Counted from the stretch's first letter, positions 30,104 through 41,698 are shown. The stretch is DNA of 64,000 bases from Mesorhizobium sp. J428 (GCF_024699925.1 NZ_JAJOMX010000001.1:1340001-1404000), one strand, 5' to 3'. Notes: generated from the sequence alone by a model not told the origin. Made by a program: numbers and translations.

Positions 30104-30977
30104 TTGGAACCGATTATCGACACCGATCTCGCAACGCGGCGCAAGCTGCGCGCGGCGGCGCTGCCCGTGGCGGGCGCCGACTTCCTGCTGACCCGGGCGG
30201 CCGAGGATCTCGCCGATCGGCTGGCCACGGTCGCACGCCGCTTCCCGCGCGCCGTCACGCTGTTCTCGCCCGGCGGCGCGGCCGCGCCGCGCGCTCTTGG
30301 CGAGCGGCAAGGTGGACGAGGTGCGGGAGATCGTCGCCGATCCCGCACTCGCCGGTTCCGGCGAACCCCTGCTCGGCGTCGCCGAGACGCTGCCGCTTGA
30401 ACCCGCTTCACTCGACCTCGTCGCCTCGCTGATGGCGCTGCATGAGGCGAACGACCTGCCCGGCCTGCTGATCCAGGCGCGCCGCGCGCTGAAGCCTGAC
30501 GGACTGTTCCTCGCCGCCTTCCCCGGCGCCGGCACGCTGGCAGAGCTGCGCGACAGCCTGCTGGCCGCCGAAACCGAGCTGACCGGCGGCGCCAGCCCGC
30601 GTGTCCTGCCCTTCACCGATGTCAGGGACGCCGGCGCCCTCCTCCAGCGCGCCGGCTTCGCGCTGCCGGTCGCGGACATCGAGACGGTGGTCGTGCGCTA
30701 CGATTCGATGTTCGCCCTGATGCGCGACCTGCGCGCGATGGGAGCGACGAACCCGCTCCTGGCGCGGCTGCGCAGGCCGACCGGCAAGGCGCTGTTCCTG
30801 CGCGCGGCCGAAATCTACGCGGAGCGGCATTCGGACCCCGACGGGCGCATCCGCGCCACCTTCGCGACCATCTGGCTGTCGGGCTGGGCGCCGGACGCGT
30901 CGCAGCAGAAGCCGCTCAAGCCCGGATCGGCGAAGATGTCGCTGGCGAAGGCGCTGGGCGACGAGTCGGCCGGCTGA
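30104..30977 (+). pseudogene. SAM-dependent methyltransferase (BioC-like), frameshifted
   Basis: N-terminal frame from TTG 30104 (EPIIDTDLATRRKLRAAA ... GADFLLTRAAEDLADRL). At about 30285-30297 the reading shifts: one extra base in a GC-only stretch. It then continues as ASGKVDEVREIVADP ... SLDLVASLMALHEANDLPG ... LKPDGLFLAAFPG to TGA 30977. The repaired product is about 290 aa, the normal size of the BioC/NDUFAF5-like methyltransferase family found beside comF and grxC. Probable sequencing error; true substrate unknown. Confidence 0.8.
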
Positions 30978-30989
30978 GCGCCTAACTGA

Positions 30990-31160
30990 CTACTGCGTCG
31001 GCGTGTCGTCGAGGAATTTGGCGATTTCGAGGAACCGCACTTCCATCCTGTTGCCGAAATGTGTGATCCCGCCAACGATCACCAGCGACAGGCAGACGAG
31101 GATCATGCCGTATTCGACGGCGGTGGCTCCGCTGCGATCTTTCAGAAAACGGCTCAACAT
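30990..31160 (-). CDS. Flp-family type IVb pilin-like protein
   Basis: 56-aa protein with MLSRFLKDRSGATAVEYGMI followed by one hydrophobic helix. The G-x4-E context (SGATAVEYG) is the prepilin processing signature of Flp pilins. No tad/cpa genes are nearby. The longer frame upstream has no start support. Confidence 0.8.
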   Translation of the reverse strand: MLSRFLKDRSGATAVEYGMILVCLSLVIVGGITHFGNRMEVRFLEIAKFLDDTPTQ

Positions 31161-31254
31161 CTTCGACACCCCGCCGACCCTCTCGAAACACCGTAGTCGA
31201 AGCCGATTAAGAAAGGTTAACGAGACAGCATTAACCAATGCTGAAAACGGCGGC

Positions 31255-31626
31255 TTATCCGCAATCGCCGCTGCGCGTTCCGTCGTCGCGGATGATGCAG
31301 ATCGCCGCCGGCGAGTCCTGCAGCACGCTGCGGCGGATGACGTAGCTCGACCCGCCCCCGCGGCTGACCGAGCCGGTCGACATGCGGTCCAGCCCGTCGG
31401 CCGCGCCGACGATGCGCCGGGTCTGGCTCTCGGCCAGCGGCGCGAGGATCACCGCCAGCGCGACGGCGGCGGAACCGAACAGCAGCGCCGCCCGAAGGAT
31501 CCCGACGCCGGCGATGCCGAGCATCGACGGGCGGTCGCCACGGATGGATTGCCACTCGCTTTCCGGATTTATCGATTGCCCCCGCAATGCGCCGGCGCCG
31601 TCCGCGCCGCTATCGAAAGGCAGCAT
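31255..31626 (-). CDS. Hypothetical single-pass membrane protein
   Basis: 123-aa protein with one transmembrane segment near residues 45-65 (AALLFGSAAVALAVILAPLA) and a periplasmic Ser/Gly/Arg-rich tail with two cysteines (AAICIIRD ... SGDCG). No domain recognised. ATG 31626 is used; GTG 31632 is in frame. Lies between the Flp-like gene and mutT. Confidence 0.55.
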   Translation of the reverse strand: MLPFDSGADGAGALRGQSINPESEWQSIRGDRPSMLGIAGVGILRAALLFGSAAVALAVILAPLAESQTRRIVGAADGLDRMSTGSVSRGGGSSYVIRRSVLQDSPAAICIIRDDGTRSGDCG

Positions 31627-31672
31627 TCTCACGATTGGATAAAGGATCGATTAACGAAACGCGCCGCGACCG

Positions 31673-32101
31673 CTAGAGGAGGTCGATCAGGAACGGGATC
31701 AGCGGCGCGTCGGCGGGCGGCATCTCGTAGTTGCGCATGTCGCGCGGGCGCACCCATTTCAGCCGCTGCCCCTCTTTGCCCACGGGCGTGCCCCAGAAGC
31801 GGCGGCAAACGAACAGCGGCATCAGGAGGTTGAAACTGTCATAGGCGTGGCTGGCGAAGGTCAGCGGCGCCAGGCACGGCACCTTGGTCTCGATGCCGAG
31901 CTCCTCGGCCAGCTCGCGCACCACCGTCTCCTCGGGCGTCTCGCCCGGCTCCACCTTGCCGCCCGGAAACTCCCACATCCCGGCAAGCTGCTTGCCCGGC
32001 GGCCGTTCGGTGATCAGCACGCGCCCGTCGGCGTCGACCAGCGCGCAGGCGGCGACGAGCAGCAGCGGCTTGGCAGGCTTGGCGGGGCTCGTGTCGGTCA
32101 T
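31673..32101 (-). CDS. mutT: Nudix hydrolase MutT (8-oxo-dGTP diphosphatase-like)
   Basis: 142-aa pyrophosphohydrolase with the full Nudix box (GKVEPGETPEETVVRELAEE plus LGI) at residues about 47-69, preceded by GMWEFPG as in MutT. It sanitises oxidised nucleotides. Third in the argJ-GNAT-mutT row on the minus strand. Confidence 0.93.
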   Translation of the reverse strand: MTDTSPAKPAKPLLLVAACALVDADGRVLITERPPGKQLAGMWEFPGGKVEPGETPEETVVRELAEELGIETKVPCLAPLTFASHAYDSFNLLMPLFVCRRFWGTPVGKEGQRLKWVRPRDMRNYEMPPADAPLIPFLIDLL

Positions 32102-32114
32102 CGCGGGCGTCCGG

Positions 32115-32882
32115 TCATTTCGGCGGCTGCCGGTAATGGTAGTCGTAGACCCGGCGGAAGCCGAGCGACGTGTAGAGCGCGAGGGCCACGGTGTTGCTCG
32201 CCTCGACCTGCAGCCAGCCGATCTTGGCGCCGCGCAGCCGCGCCCATTTCAGCGCCGACAGCACGACGCGCCGTCCGTGCCCCTTGCCGCGCACGCCGCT
32301 GAAGGTCGCCACCTCGAACAGGCCGGCGAGGTCGCCGTCATGCACGCAGATCGCGCTCGCCACCGGCCGGTCGTCGTCCTCCAGCAGGAAGAGCCCGCTC
32401 TCCGGCTCGATCGAGCTGACGATCTCCGACAGGCCGGGTCGTATCGACGGCTCGAAATCGTGCACCGTCATCGCGGCGCTGATGAAGCGCGCCATGTCCT
32501 TCATCGGAATCTGGCTGAGCACATTGTCGAGATCGACGGCCGAAAGGTCGATCGACATCACGACCGATTCGGAAAAACGGCTCCACCCTTCCTGGTCGAG
32601 ATAGGCGGAGATGAACGCGCCGCCCAGCGGCGACATGCGGAAGGTGGTCGGCCGGCCATAGGCCTCGAAGCGGCGCGAGGCGCGCGCGATGCGCTCCGTC
32701 AGGTTGTCGCAATCGCCCGGATCAAGCGGATTGATCGAGTTCAGCCGCTTGGCCGGATGTCCGGCCGTTAGCCGGATCACCCAGGTGCCGTCATAGTGCA
32801 CCGACGAGGCCGGCCAGGCGCGGAATCCGGCCGCCTCGAAGCGGCGGACGATCGGCAGCAGGTCTGCATCGAACTGCGGCAC
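32115..32882 (-). CDS. GNAT-family N-acetyltransferase
   Basis: 255-aa protein starting at GTG 32882, five bases after the argJ stop. The C-terminal GNAT fold has the acetyl-CoA loop VRGKGHGRRVV and the ending NTVALALYTSLGFRRVYDY. The N-terminal half (about 110 aa) is a divergent second GNAT-like lobe. Substrate unknown. It is constantly found between argJ and mutT in rhizobia. Confidence 0.85.
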   Translation of the reverse strand: MPQFDADLLPIVRRFEAAGFRAWPASSVHYDGTWVIRLTAGHPAKRLNSINPLDPGDCDNLTERIARASRRFEAYGRPTTFRMSPLGGAFISAYLDQEGWSRFSESVVMSIDLSAVDLDNVLSQIPMKDMARFISAAMTVHDFEPSIRPGLSEIVSSIEPESGLFLLEDDDRPVASAICVHDGDLAGLFEVATFSGVRGKGHGRRVVLSALKWARLRGAKIGWLQVEASNTVALALYTSLGFRRVYDYHYRQPPK

Positions 32883-32887
32883 GCCGG

Positions 32888-34129
32888 TCAGCTTCTGTAG
32901 TCGCCGTTGATCGCGACATATTCCTTGGTGAGGTCGCAGGTCCACACCGTCGCCTTGCCGCGGCCGAGCCCAATGTCGGCGCGCACCCGGATGCGGTCCT
33001 TCTTCATGTAGGCGGAGGTCTCGGCCTCGGAATAGTCGGGGTCGCGCTCGCCCTCATGCGCGACGCGGATGTCGCCGAACCACACCGAGAGGCGGTCGCG
33101 GTCGGCGGGCTCGCCGGCCTTGCCGACGGCCATCACGACGCGGCCCCAATTGGCGTCCTCGCCGGCGACGGCCGTCTTCACCAGCGGTGAATTGGCGATG
33201 GACAGCGCGATCTTCTTGGCCGAGCGCGCCGATTTCGCGCCCGTCACCGTCACCTCCACCTCCTTGCGCGCGCCCTCGCCGTCGCGCACCACCTGCAGCG
33301 CCAGGTTCTTCAGGATCTTGTTCAGCGCGCGACGGAAGGACTGGAGCCTGGGGTCCTTGACGTCGTCGATGCGCGGCGCGCCGCGCTTGGCCGCCGCCCC
33401 CGTCGCGAAGAGCAGCAGCGTGTCGCTGGTCGAGGTGTCGCTGTCCACCGTGACGGCATTGAACGTCTTCGCCGTGCCCTTCGACAGAAGATCCTGCAGC
33501 ACGGAGGCCGCGATCGGCGCGTCGGTCGCGACGAAGGAGAGCATCGTCGCCATGTCGGGCGCGATCATGCCCGCGCCCTTGGCGATGCCGTTGATCGTCA
33601 CCAGCGTCTCGCCCAGAAGCACCGTCTGCGTGGCATATTTCGGATAGGTGTCCGTGGTCATGATGGCCTTGCCGGCCTCCGGCCACAGCGCCGGCTCGGC
33701 GCGCTTGGCCATGTCGGCCAGCAGATGCGTGAACTTCGCCGGGTCGAGCGGTTCGCCGATCACGCCGGTCGAGGCCAGGAAGACTTCCGATGAGGCGCAG
33801 CCGGCGGCCGACGACGCGGCCTTGGCGGTCGCCTCCGTGGTCGCCCTGCCCTTCTTGCCGGTGAAGGCATTGGCGTTGCCGGAATTCACTACCAGCATGC
33901 GGGCGCTGCCGCCCGGCAGGTTCGCCCGGCAGAGGTCGACCGGAGCCGAGGGGCATTTCGAGCGGGTGAAGACGCCCGCGACCTGTGTGCCTTCGTCGAA
34001 GACCATGGCGAGCAGGTCGGTCCGGCCCTTGTATTTGATGCCCGCCTCGGCGGTGGCGATCCGCACGCCTTCGATCGGCGGCATCTTGGGTTGGGACTTC
34101 GGTGCAAGCGGCGAAACGGCGGTCGACAT
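32888..34129 (-). CDS. argJ: Bifunctional glutamate N-acetyltransferase/amino-acid acetyltransferase
   Basis: 413-aa ornithine acetyltransferase of the cyclic arginine pathway: it recycles acetyl from N-acetylornithine to glutamate. The self-cleavage site is conserved ([16 protein letters not shown], with Thr as the new N-terminal nucleophile). [14 protein letters not shown] and [11 protein letters not shown] are family motifs. ATG 34129 is chosen; the longer frame to 34195 adds a non-homologous tail. Full length, so both acetyl transfer steps are expected. Confidence 0.96.
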   Translation of the reverse strand: MSTAVSPLAPKSQPKMPPIEGVRIATAEAGIKYKGRTDLLAMVFDEGTQVAGVFTRSKCPSAPVDLCRANLPGGSARMLVVNSGNANAFTGKKGRATTEATAKAASSAAGCASSEVFLASTGVIGEPLDPAKFTHLLADMAKRAEPALWPEAGKAIMTTDTYPKYATQTVLLGETLVTINGIAKGAGMIAPDMATMLSFVATDAPIAASVLQDLLSKGTAKTFNAVTVDSDTSTSDTLLLFATGAAAKRGAPRIDDVKDPRLQSFRRALNKILKNLALQVVRDGEGARKEVEVTVTGAKSARSAKKIALSIANSPLVKTAVAGEDANWGRVVMAVGKAGEPADRDRLSVWFGDIRVAHEGERDPDYSEAETSAYMKKDRIRVRADIGLGRGKATVWTCDLTKEYVAINGDYRS

Positions 34130-34204
34130 GGCGTGTTCCGGTGGCTGGATCGGTCGCGCTCGTTTGCCCGACCGATCACGCCCGCGCAAGCCCAATCGGC
34201 GGTT

Positions 34205-34486
34205 TCACTGCCTCACGACGGGGTTGATGAAGCGGTGAAAGCGCTTCTGGACGGCGGGGATCAGCCCCCACACCATCGTCATGACCACGATCGGCACGAG
34301 GATCAGCGTCCGCTGCCAGATCGTCCAGCCTTCGGTGAGCGGGAAGATCAGGTAGAGCAGCCCAGTGACCAGCGGATAGACGCCGAGCAGGACGAGGAAG
34401 GCAAAGCGCGGCCGCGAGAAGCGGACCGCACCAGTCTGTGCGGAAATGGTCTGGGAGGAAAAGGTCTGCGACATGGCGGACTCCAT
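34205..34486 (-). CDS. Small membrane protein divergent from a TetR gene
   Basis: 93-aa protein with two transmembrane helices (FAFLVLLGVYPLVTGLLYLI and LILVPIVVMTMVWGLI) and a basic C terminus. Function unknown. The divergent TetR-family regulator and the palindrome between them suggest it is the regulated gene. ATG 34486 or 34474 may be the start. Confidence 0.7.
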   Translation of the reverse strand: MESAMSQTFSSQTISAQTGAVRFSRPRFAFLVLLGVYPLVTGLLYLIFPLTEGWTIWQRTLILVPIVVMTMVWGLIPAVQKRFHRFINPVVRQ

Positions 34487-34493
34487 CGATACG

Positions 34494-34530
34494 ATACGTT
34501 CCGTTAAATAAAACGGGCCGTTTCGTTTCG
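34494..34530. promoter_or_regulatory. Probable TetR operator
   Basis: Between the divergent genes lies the near-perfect palindrome AAACGGGCCGTTT (34511-34523), flanked by further AACGG/CGTTT half-sites (GATACGTTCCGTT at 34493-34505, TTTCG repeated after it). TetR regulators commonly bind such sites to control themselves and the divergent gene. Confidence 0.5.
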
Positions 34531-34572
34531 TCAAGAGACGTGCTAGGAAAATTTCCGGAAGGAGCCGTTCGA

Positions 34573-35166
34573 ATGGAACAGACGGAGGCGGAAGGCCGGC
34601 GCTCGATCGGCGCGAGGCGCAATCCCGAAAGTGCTGAAGCGATCCTGGAAGCCGCGGAGGCGGTGTTGCTCGAATCCGGCTATGCCGGCTTCTCGATCGA
34701 GGCCGTGGCACGGCGCGCCCGCGCCGGCAAGCCGACCATCTACCGCTGGTGGCCGAGCAAGGCAGCGCTCCTGCTCGATGTCTACCACCGGCAGAAACGC
34801 CACGTCGTCTTCCCTGACAACGGTCCGCTCGAAGAGGATCTTTTTGTCTTCGCGCGCAGCCTTTTCGCGCAATGGCACGGCACGCCCGTCGGCGAGATCT
34901 TCCGCTCGATCATCGCCGAGGCGCAGTCCGATCCGAAGGCCGCCAGGGCGCTGGAGGAGTATTACGCCGAGCGCCGGCGCCAGTCCGGCCGGATCACCGA
35001 GCGCGCCATCGCACGCGGCGAAGCGCGGCCCGACACGAACCCGCAGGTGGTCGCCGACCTCGTATCCTCCTACGCCTGGACCCACCTCCTGACCAACCGC
35101 CTGGACGAAGACGACGCCACGCTCCGCGCCGCCATCAGGACCGTCGTCAGAGGCGCACTGGCCTGA
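34573..35166 (+). CDS. TetR/AcrR-family transcriptional regulator
   Basis: 197-aa repressor. The N-terminal helix-turn-helix (ILEAAEAVLLESGYAGFSIE ... GKPTIYRWWPSKAALL) is complete. The C-terminal ligand domain resembles the TetR_C_11/16 class. GGAAGGAG precedes ATG 34573. It likely represses the divergent membrane protein; ligand unknown. Confidence 0.9.
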   Translation: MEQTEAEGRRSIGARRNPESAEAILEAAEAVLLESGYAGFSIEAVARRARAGKPTIYRWWPSKAALLLDVYHRQKRHVVFPDNGPLEEDLFVFARSLFAQWHGTPVGEIFRSIIAEAQSDPKAARALEEYYAERRRQSGRITERAIARGEARPDTNPQVVADLVSSYAWTHLLTNRLDEDDATLRAAIRTVVRGALA

Positions 35167-35286
35167 CGCGCGCGAACAGGGGGACATCCTCGATCCCGCC
35201 CCTGCACTGCGCATGGTCCTTGCCGGGGCGAACAACCTGTCACGACTGTCCCGCGCGACTCCTCTCCTGAGCGAGCGTCTCCTATG

Positions 35287-35440
35287 CGATCGTCATCCCG
35301 GCCGCCGGAGGCGAGCCGGGATCTATTCCTCTCTCCGGTTACACGCCGAAAACACCCCTCGCGATCGCAGAGAAGGCTCAGCGCCGACCCGCCAAGGCCA
35401 ATCGATCCCGGCTGACCTCCGGTCGCCGGGATGACGATCG
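35287..35440. repeat. 154-bp inverted-repeat element downstream of the TetR gene
   Basis: Left arm 35287-35322 (CGATCGTCATCCCGGCCGCC then GGAGGCGAGCCGGGATC) and right arm 35404-35440 are reverse complements with about five mismatches over 36 bp. The centre has no coding capacity. Same length as the element at 18336-18489 but different sequence. Probably a non-autonomous MITE-like element. Confidence 0.7.
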
Positions 35441-35627
35441 CGGACGATGTGCGCTGTCTTGAGAAGAGCCGCAGAGGTCAGTTCTGGCACATGATCCGAT
35501 GGATCGATTTCCACCTCTTCCGTCGCCAACCTCTTGACCCGCTTGGAGATTCTCACAACCGCCAACTTTTTCATCCCCACCCCTGCCAGCTTGCCCGAAA
35601 CTATGTCCGGTCAAACGGGAGCCGGCG
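35441..35627. other. Non-coding stretch
   Basis: Between the palindromic element and the next gene I see no convincing gene, RNA hairpin or promoter. Together with the element it makes a 460-bp gap after the TetR gene. Confidence 0.4.
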
Positions 35628-36077
35628 ATGGGCTGGAGGGCGAAGGCGGGGAGGGAACAGGCGTTAAAGGCGAGGATCGTCATGCGCCTGTTCTCGATCG
35701 CCGACATGGCCGAACAGGCCGCCGGCCGCTCGTTCTGGGTCCGCTGGTGCGTGCTGTGGGCCGCCTGGCAGGCCAACGAGCTGCTCAGGGGCTATGTCGA
35801 AGGCACGCTCCGCAGCTCCGAGCGCGGAACCTGGACGCCCGTCCCGATGCCGGCCGGCTTCGGCAGCAATCCCTTCGATGCCGAGGACATTGCCGACTCG
35901 CTCAGGGCATTCGGGCTCTACATGCAGGCCATCGCGGCGCATCTGTGCCGTCTGTCGTTCCTGCATCGGGGGCAGGCCTCCGACGAGGCGGGCAATGAGG
36001 GTGGGCTACACTGTGCCGACCTTCAGCGCCTCGCCGACGCGACCATCTCGCCGATCGAGCTGCGCGATACGTCCTGA
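35628..36077 (+). CDS. Hypothetical protein
   Basis: 149-aa protein with a basic N terminus, an RIVMRLFSIADMAEQAAGRS segment, and two Trp/Ala/Leu-rich helices (WVRWCVLWAAWQANELLRGY; LRAFGLYMQAIAAHLCRL). Codon use matches the host, and the reading frame is the only long one here with a plausible start, so I treat it as real. No domain recognised. It may be cytoplasmic or peripheral at the membrane. Confidence 0.6.
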   Translation: MGWRAKAGREQALKARIVMRLFSIADMAEQAAGRSFWVRWCVLWAAWQANELLRGYVEGTLRSSERGTWTPVPMPAGFGSNPFDAEDIADSLRAFGLYMQAIAAHLCRLSFLHRGQASDEAGNEGGLHCADLQRLADATISPIELRDTS

Positions 36078-36191
36078 GAAGCCCCTGACCTGCGCTCTTG
36101 CAGGGAAAGTGAATGCTCCCCAACGATCCTGCCTTCGTCCGTGACAAATTGCACCGCGGTCGACGATGTCGCATGGCCGGAGAGTTGCGCC

Positions 36192-36314
36192 TCTCTCCCC
36201 GTTCACGAAAGAGATATCCGGCAAAACAGTGAGGGGCAGCGCGAAGCTCGATAGCTCGCACCGCCCCTCATCCGCCACTCAGGCACCTTCTCCCGATGAA
36301 CGGGGAAAAGGAAA
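36192..36314. repeat. Palindromic intergenic repeat beside ppiC
   Basis: An outer inverted pair CTCTCCCCGTTCAC (36192-36205 region) / GATGAACGGGGAAAAGG (36295-36313 region) encloses an inner pair GAGGGGC / GCCCCTC. The CCTTCTCCC-x-GAACGGGG core also occurs at 51452-51481. Typical dispersed rhizobial palindrome; its right half may also serve as the ppiC terminator. Confidence 0.5.
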
Positions 36315-36330
36315 CTTCAAGACCGCCGAA

Positions 36331-37206
36331 TCACTCCGCCGCGCCGGCCTGCTTCTCGATCTCCTCGACGCCCTTCTTGAGCGCCTCGTCCTTGATCTCG
36401 ACCTGGGCGCCCGCGCGCAGGTCCTTCACCGTGGCGAAGTAGAGGTCGCGGAACACGAGCTGGCGGATCTGGTCCTTCACCTGGTCGAACGGAACCGGCG
36501 GCTGGGTGCGCTTCTCTTCAACCTTGATGACGTGGAAGCCGAACTCGCTCTTCACCGGCGTCTTGGTGTAGGAGCCGGGCTCCAGCGCGAAGGCCGCGGC
36601 CTCGAACTCGGGCACCATCTGGCCCTTGGCGAAGAAGCCGAGGTCGCCGCCATTGGCGCCGGAACCCGGATCATCCGACTTCTCCTTGGCGATCGCCTGG
36701 AAGTCGCCGCCCTCGTCGAGCCTCTTGATCACGTCCTTGGCCTCTTCCTCGGTCTTCACCAGGATGTGGCGGGCATGGACCTCCTCGACCGGCGGACGCG
36801 CGCCGATTTCCTTGTCGTAGCGCGCCTTCAGGTCCTCGTCGGTGACCTTCGGCGAGATCTCCTTCTCGATCACCTGGGCATGCAGGGCGCGATCGTTGAG
36901 GAAGGCGAGCTTGCGCTTGAATTCATCGTCCTGATCGAGCTTGGCGGCCTTGGCCTTCTCCGCCATCAGCCTGATCTCGATGATGGCCGACAGAGCGGCC
37001 GCCCGCTTCTGTTCGGGCGACAGCTGCGCGAACTGCTGGTCGAGTTCGCTGACCGCCATCTGCACGTCCGCCTCGGTGACCGGCTGGCCGCTGACCGTCG
37101 CGACGACCGTGTCGGTCTGGGCGAGGGCGCCGAACGTCGCCGACGCAAGCAGGCCGAGCGCCAAAGCAACGCGCGCGGCCGGCCGCTTCCTGAGAGTGAT
37201 ATTCAT
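36331..37206 (-). CDS. Parvulin-type peptidyl-prolyl isomerase (PpiC/SurA-like)
   Basis: 291-aa exported chaperone. The signal peptide ends near FGALAQT. A SurA-like N-terminal helical domain (about 30-130) is followed by a parvulin domain (HARHILVKTEEEAKDV ... GGDLGFFAKGQMVPEFE ... FGFHVIKVE). It folds outer-membrane and periplasmic proteins. It is divergent from secA, so the two genes share a 237-bp control region. Confidence 0.93.
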   Translation of the reverse strand: MNITLRKRPAARVALALGLLASATFGALAQTDTVVATVSGQPVTEADVQMAVSELDQQFAQLSPEQKRAAALSAIIEIRLMAEKAKAAKLDQDDEFKRKLAFLNDRALHAQVIEKEISPKVTDEDLKARYDKEIGARPPVEEVHARHILVKTEEEAKDVIKRLDEGGDFQAIAKEKSDDPGSGANGGDLGFFAKGQMVPEFEAAAFALEPGSYTKTPVKSEFGFHVIKVEEKRTQPPVPFDQVKDQIRQLVFRDLYFATVKDLRAGAQVEIKDEALKKGVEEIEKQAGAAE

Positions 37207-37443
37207 ACAACTGTTCTCCTGTAGAGCTCCGAGGCGCCTTCGAAACAGGCCCGATTTGTGGCGGATTTTCGGTGCGTCGCGCGCTCTGGCGCAACGTTGA
37301 CATCAGGGTTGCCCCCTCTTATCTGTCCTTCGACTTGGCGTCCAGAACCGTTTTCCGGACGCTTTTTTGATTGTCGGCAGGCCGGCGCCCGCCAGGCTAC
37401 GATCCGGCGGCCCGCCGGACAGTCTCTGTTGAAAGGACCAGTT

Positions 37444-40169
<2,726 letters not shown>

Positions 40170-40283
40170 TGGGGTGGCGCTAGTAGGCAGCTTTGCACGT
40201 TCGGCGGGCGGAATCCATTGTAGCTGCAACACGAAACTAACGAGGCTGTCGCTGAACGCCGCGACAGCTGGCCCTGCAGGCGG

Positions 40284-40724
40284 TCATTCGAACCGGAAGT
40301 CCACCGCAACGCGGTGCTGAGTACGTCCGCGAGACATTAAGTCACTCAGGCTCCTTTCGGCGGAGAATTCCGAGCTGAAAGCGTAGCACGTCAGAGACTG
40401 CGGCCGAATCCCGTTCCGCTTGAGGTAAGAATAGAAGCGTTTCGCCGCCTTTGAGCTTTCACTTCCTCTGCCGCACTCGTTCTCGCTGCGCACTGGGAAT
40501 GGACGGGCGTGAATAGTATAGCGGGGATCCTGCACATTCACCGAGCAGTCCGCGGCGATGCAGGTTGTCAACCGCCCTCCCCAACTTGCATTGCAGCCGC
40601 ACCAGACTTCCTCCGCGGTCGCCGAAAATACGGGCGCCAGTGCCGACAAACACAGGCAGGCGGTCAGATTTTTGCCCCGAGGCACAATCATCAAGACTCG
40701 GACTAGGGCGAGTATGGTCTTCAT
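40284..40724 (-). CDS. Secreted Cys-rich protein, unknown function
   Basis: About 146-aa protein. The signal peptide (NLTACLCLSALAPVFSATA) is best read from ATG 40691; ATG 40724 adds a short hydrophobic lead. The mature part has WCGC, TTCIAADC, NEC and LTC cysteines and a basic/aromatic end (HRVAVDFRFE). No family recognised. It is the last of four short secreted-protein genes in a row on the minus strand, immediately after secA. Lower GC than the flanks. Confidence 0.65.
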   Translation of the reverse strand: MKTILALVRVLMIVPRGKNLTACLCLSALAPVFSATAEEVWCGCNASWGGRLTTCIAADCSVNVQDPRYTIHARPFPVRSENECGRGSESSKAAKRFYSYLKRNGIRPQSLTCYAFSSEFSAERSLSDLMSRGRTQHRVAVDFRFE

Positions 40725-40755
40725 CATTTCAGACGTTGATTGACTGAGCACTACT

Positions 40756-41007
40756 TCAATCCTGGCAGGGCGGATCGAAGCTCTTGCATCCACGGCTGGT
40801 CACGAAACCGCAATGCTGAGCATTATCGCGACAGATCATGATACAAGAATTGGGTCCCGAGCATTGCTGTTGCGCCCATAGTACCGAAGACAACGGAATT
40901 GACTTTCTGACCTGCAGATTGTCGTTGGGCTCCAGGAGGTTGCTACCTCCTGGCCCAACGCTTGCGGCAAGCGCAATGCATGAAAGAAGAATAATGTGGA
41001 CTCTCAT
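40756..41007 (-). CDS. Small secreted Cys-rich protein
   Basis: 83-aa protein with a signal peptide (MRVHIILLSCIALAASVGPG) and six cysteines in the mature part: QQC, NSC, MIC, QHC, RGC and PPC. This suggests three disulfides. No family recognised. 48 bp downstream of the 104-aa gene, 31 bp before the next. Confidence 0.65.
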   Translation of the reverse strand: MRVHIILLSCIALAASVGPGGSNLLEPNDNLQVRKSIPLSSVLWAQQQCSGPNSCIMICRDNAQHCGFVTSRGCKSFDPPCQD

Positions 41008-41055
41008 GGGAAATACCCGGCCGATGATGCGTGGCGAGAAGTTATCTCAGCTTGC

Positions 41056-41370
41056 TCACACGTCGCAGCATCGGTCGTAGTCCCAGCAGACGCAGTAGTT
41101 CGTGCTGCCCCGCCAAGGAGTCACGTTCTGCACACCGCCGTTGGGTGAGACCGTGTCCATGCACCCACCACCCCCAGAACAATACCCCTGGTCTCTCCAG
41201 CGGACATTGATACGCCGGTCACAGAAGTTGCGGAATTGGGTTACGCCCGATCCGGCCATGTGCTGGATTGTCAGGCACGACTGTTGAGCGACCGCAGGCT
41301 TCTCCGTCAGCAGAACGCCGAAGGAGCAGCCTGTCACCGTGAGCACAGCCGATAGGAAGGTACGAAGCAT
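41056..41370 (-). CDS. Small secreted Cys-rich protein
   Basis: 104-aa protein; ATG 41370 follows AAGGAGAC. The signal peptide (lipobox-like TVTGC is present, but the more likely cleavage is after AVAQ) precedes a domain with a regular Cys pattern: QSCLTIQ, RNFC, INVRWRDQGYC, GGCMDTVSPNGG and TNYCVCW. The C-x-N/V-x-W and gCxDtVxPnG pattern recurs in small secreted alphaproteobacterial proteins of unknown function. Ends in CCDV. Confidence 0.65.
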   Translation of the reverse strand: MLRTFLSAVLTVTGCSFGVLLTEKPAVAQQSCLTIQHMAGSGVTQFRNFCDRRINVRWRDQGYCSGGGGCMDTVSPNGGVQNVTPWRGSTNYCVCWDYDRCCDV

Positions 41371-41413
41371 CTCTTGTCTCCTTGAAACACGCCATCTGCC
41401 GAGCCGGCAGTAC

Positions 41414-41554
41414 CTAGCTGCAAGAGCAATTGCCGCTATTCCAGGTTCCACCGTTTGCTTCGCAGCGGTCGCGCGCCTCGGCATTGCACGTTTGTGCCGT
41501 GGAATAAGACGTGGCGCACAGAAGTGCTGCGACAATCAGCAGATACTTGCGCAT
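41414..41554 (-). CDS. 46-aa secreted peptide with CxC ending
   Basis: Read directly from the minus strand: ATG 41554, stop TAG 41416-41414, with AAGGAG eight bases before the start. It has a signal peptide (MRKYLLIVAALLCATSYSTA) and a 26-residue mature peptide QTCNAEARDRCEANGG... ending SGNCSCS. It has four cysteines and no family I recognise. It is the first gene of the four-gene secreted row and lies 62 bp from the 17-bp motif. Confidence 0.6.
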   Translation of the reverse strand: MRKYLLIVAALLCATSYSTAQTCNAEARDRCEANGGTWNSGNCSCS

Positions 41555-41616
41555 GCTGGTTTCTCCTTCCGATTGGACTACAGCGCTTAGTCAAGCAGCT
41601 TTGCCGGTGTGGCGAA

Positions 41617-41633
41617 TGAACCAAATGGGCTAT
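41617..41633 (-). promoter_or_regulatory. 17-bp motif copy A
   Basis: TGAACCAAATGGGCTAT on the plus strand, 14 of 17 bases matching copies B and C. It ends 62 bp upstream of the 46-aa gene's start codon and 65 bp downstream of the luxR remnant's stop. Probable regulator-binding or promoter site for the four-gene row. Confidence 0.5.
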
Positions 41634-41698
41634 TACTCGGGCCGACCTGAAGTGTTCTCGCGCGTCTTTCATAGGAACGACGGAAAGGTCGAGTTAAT

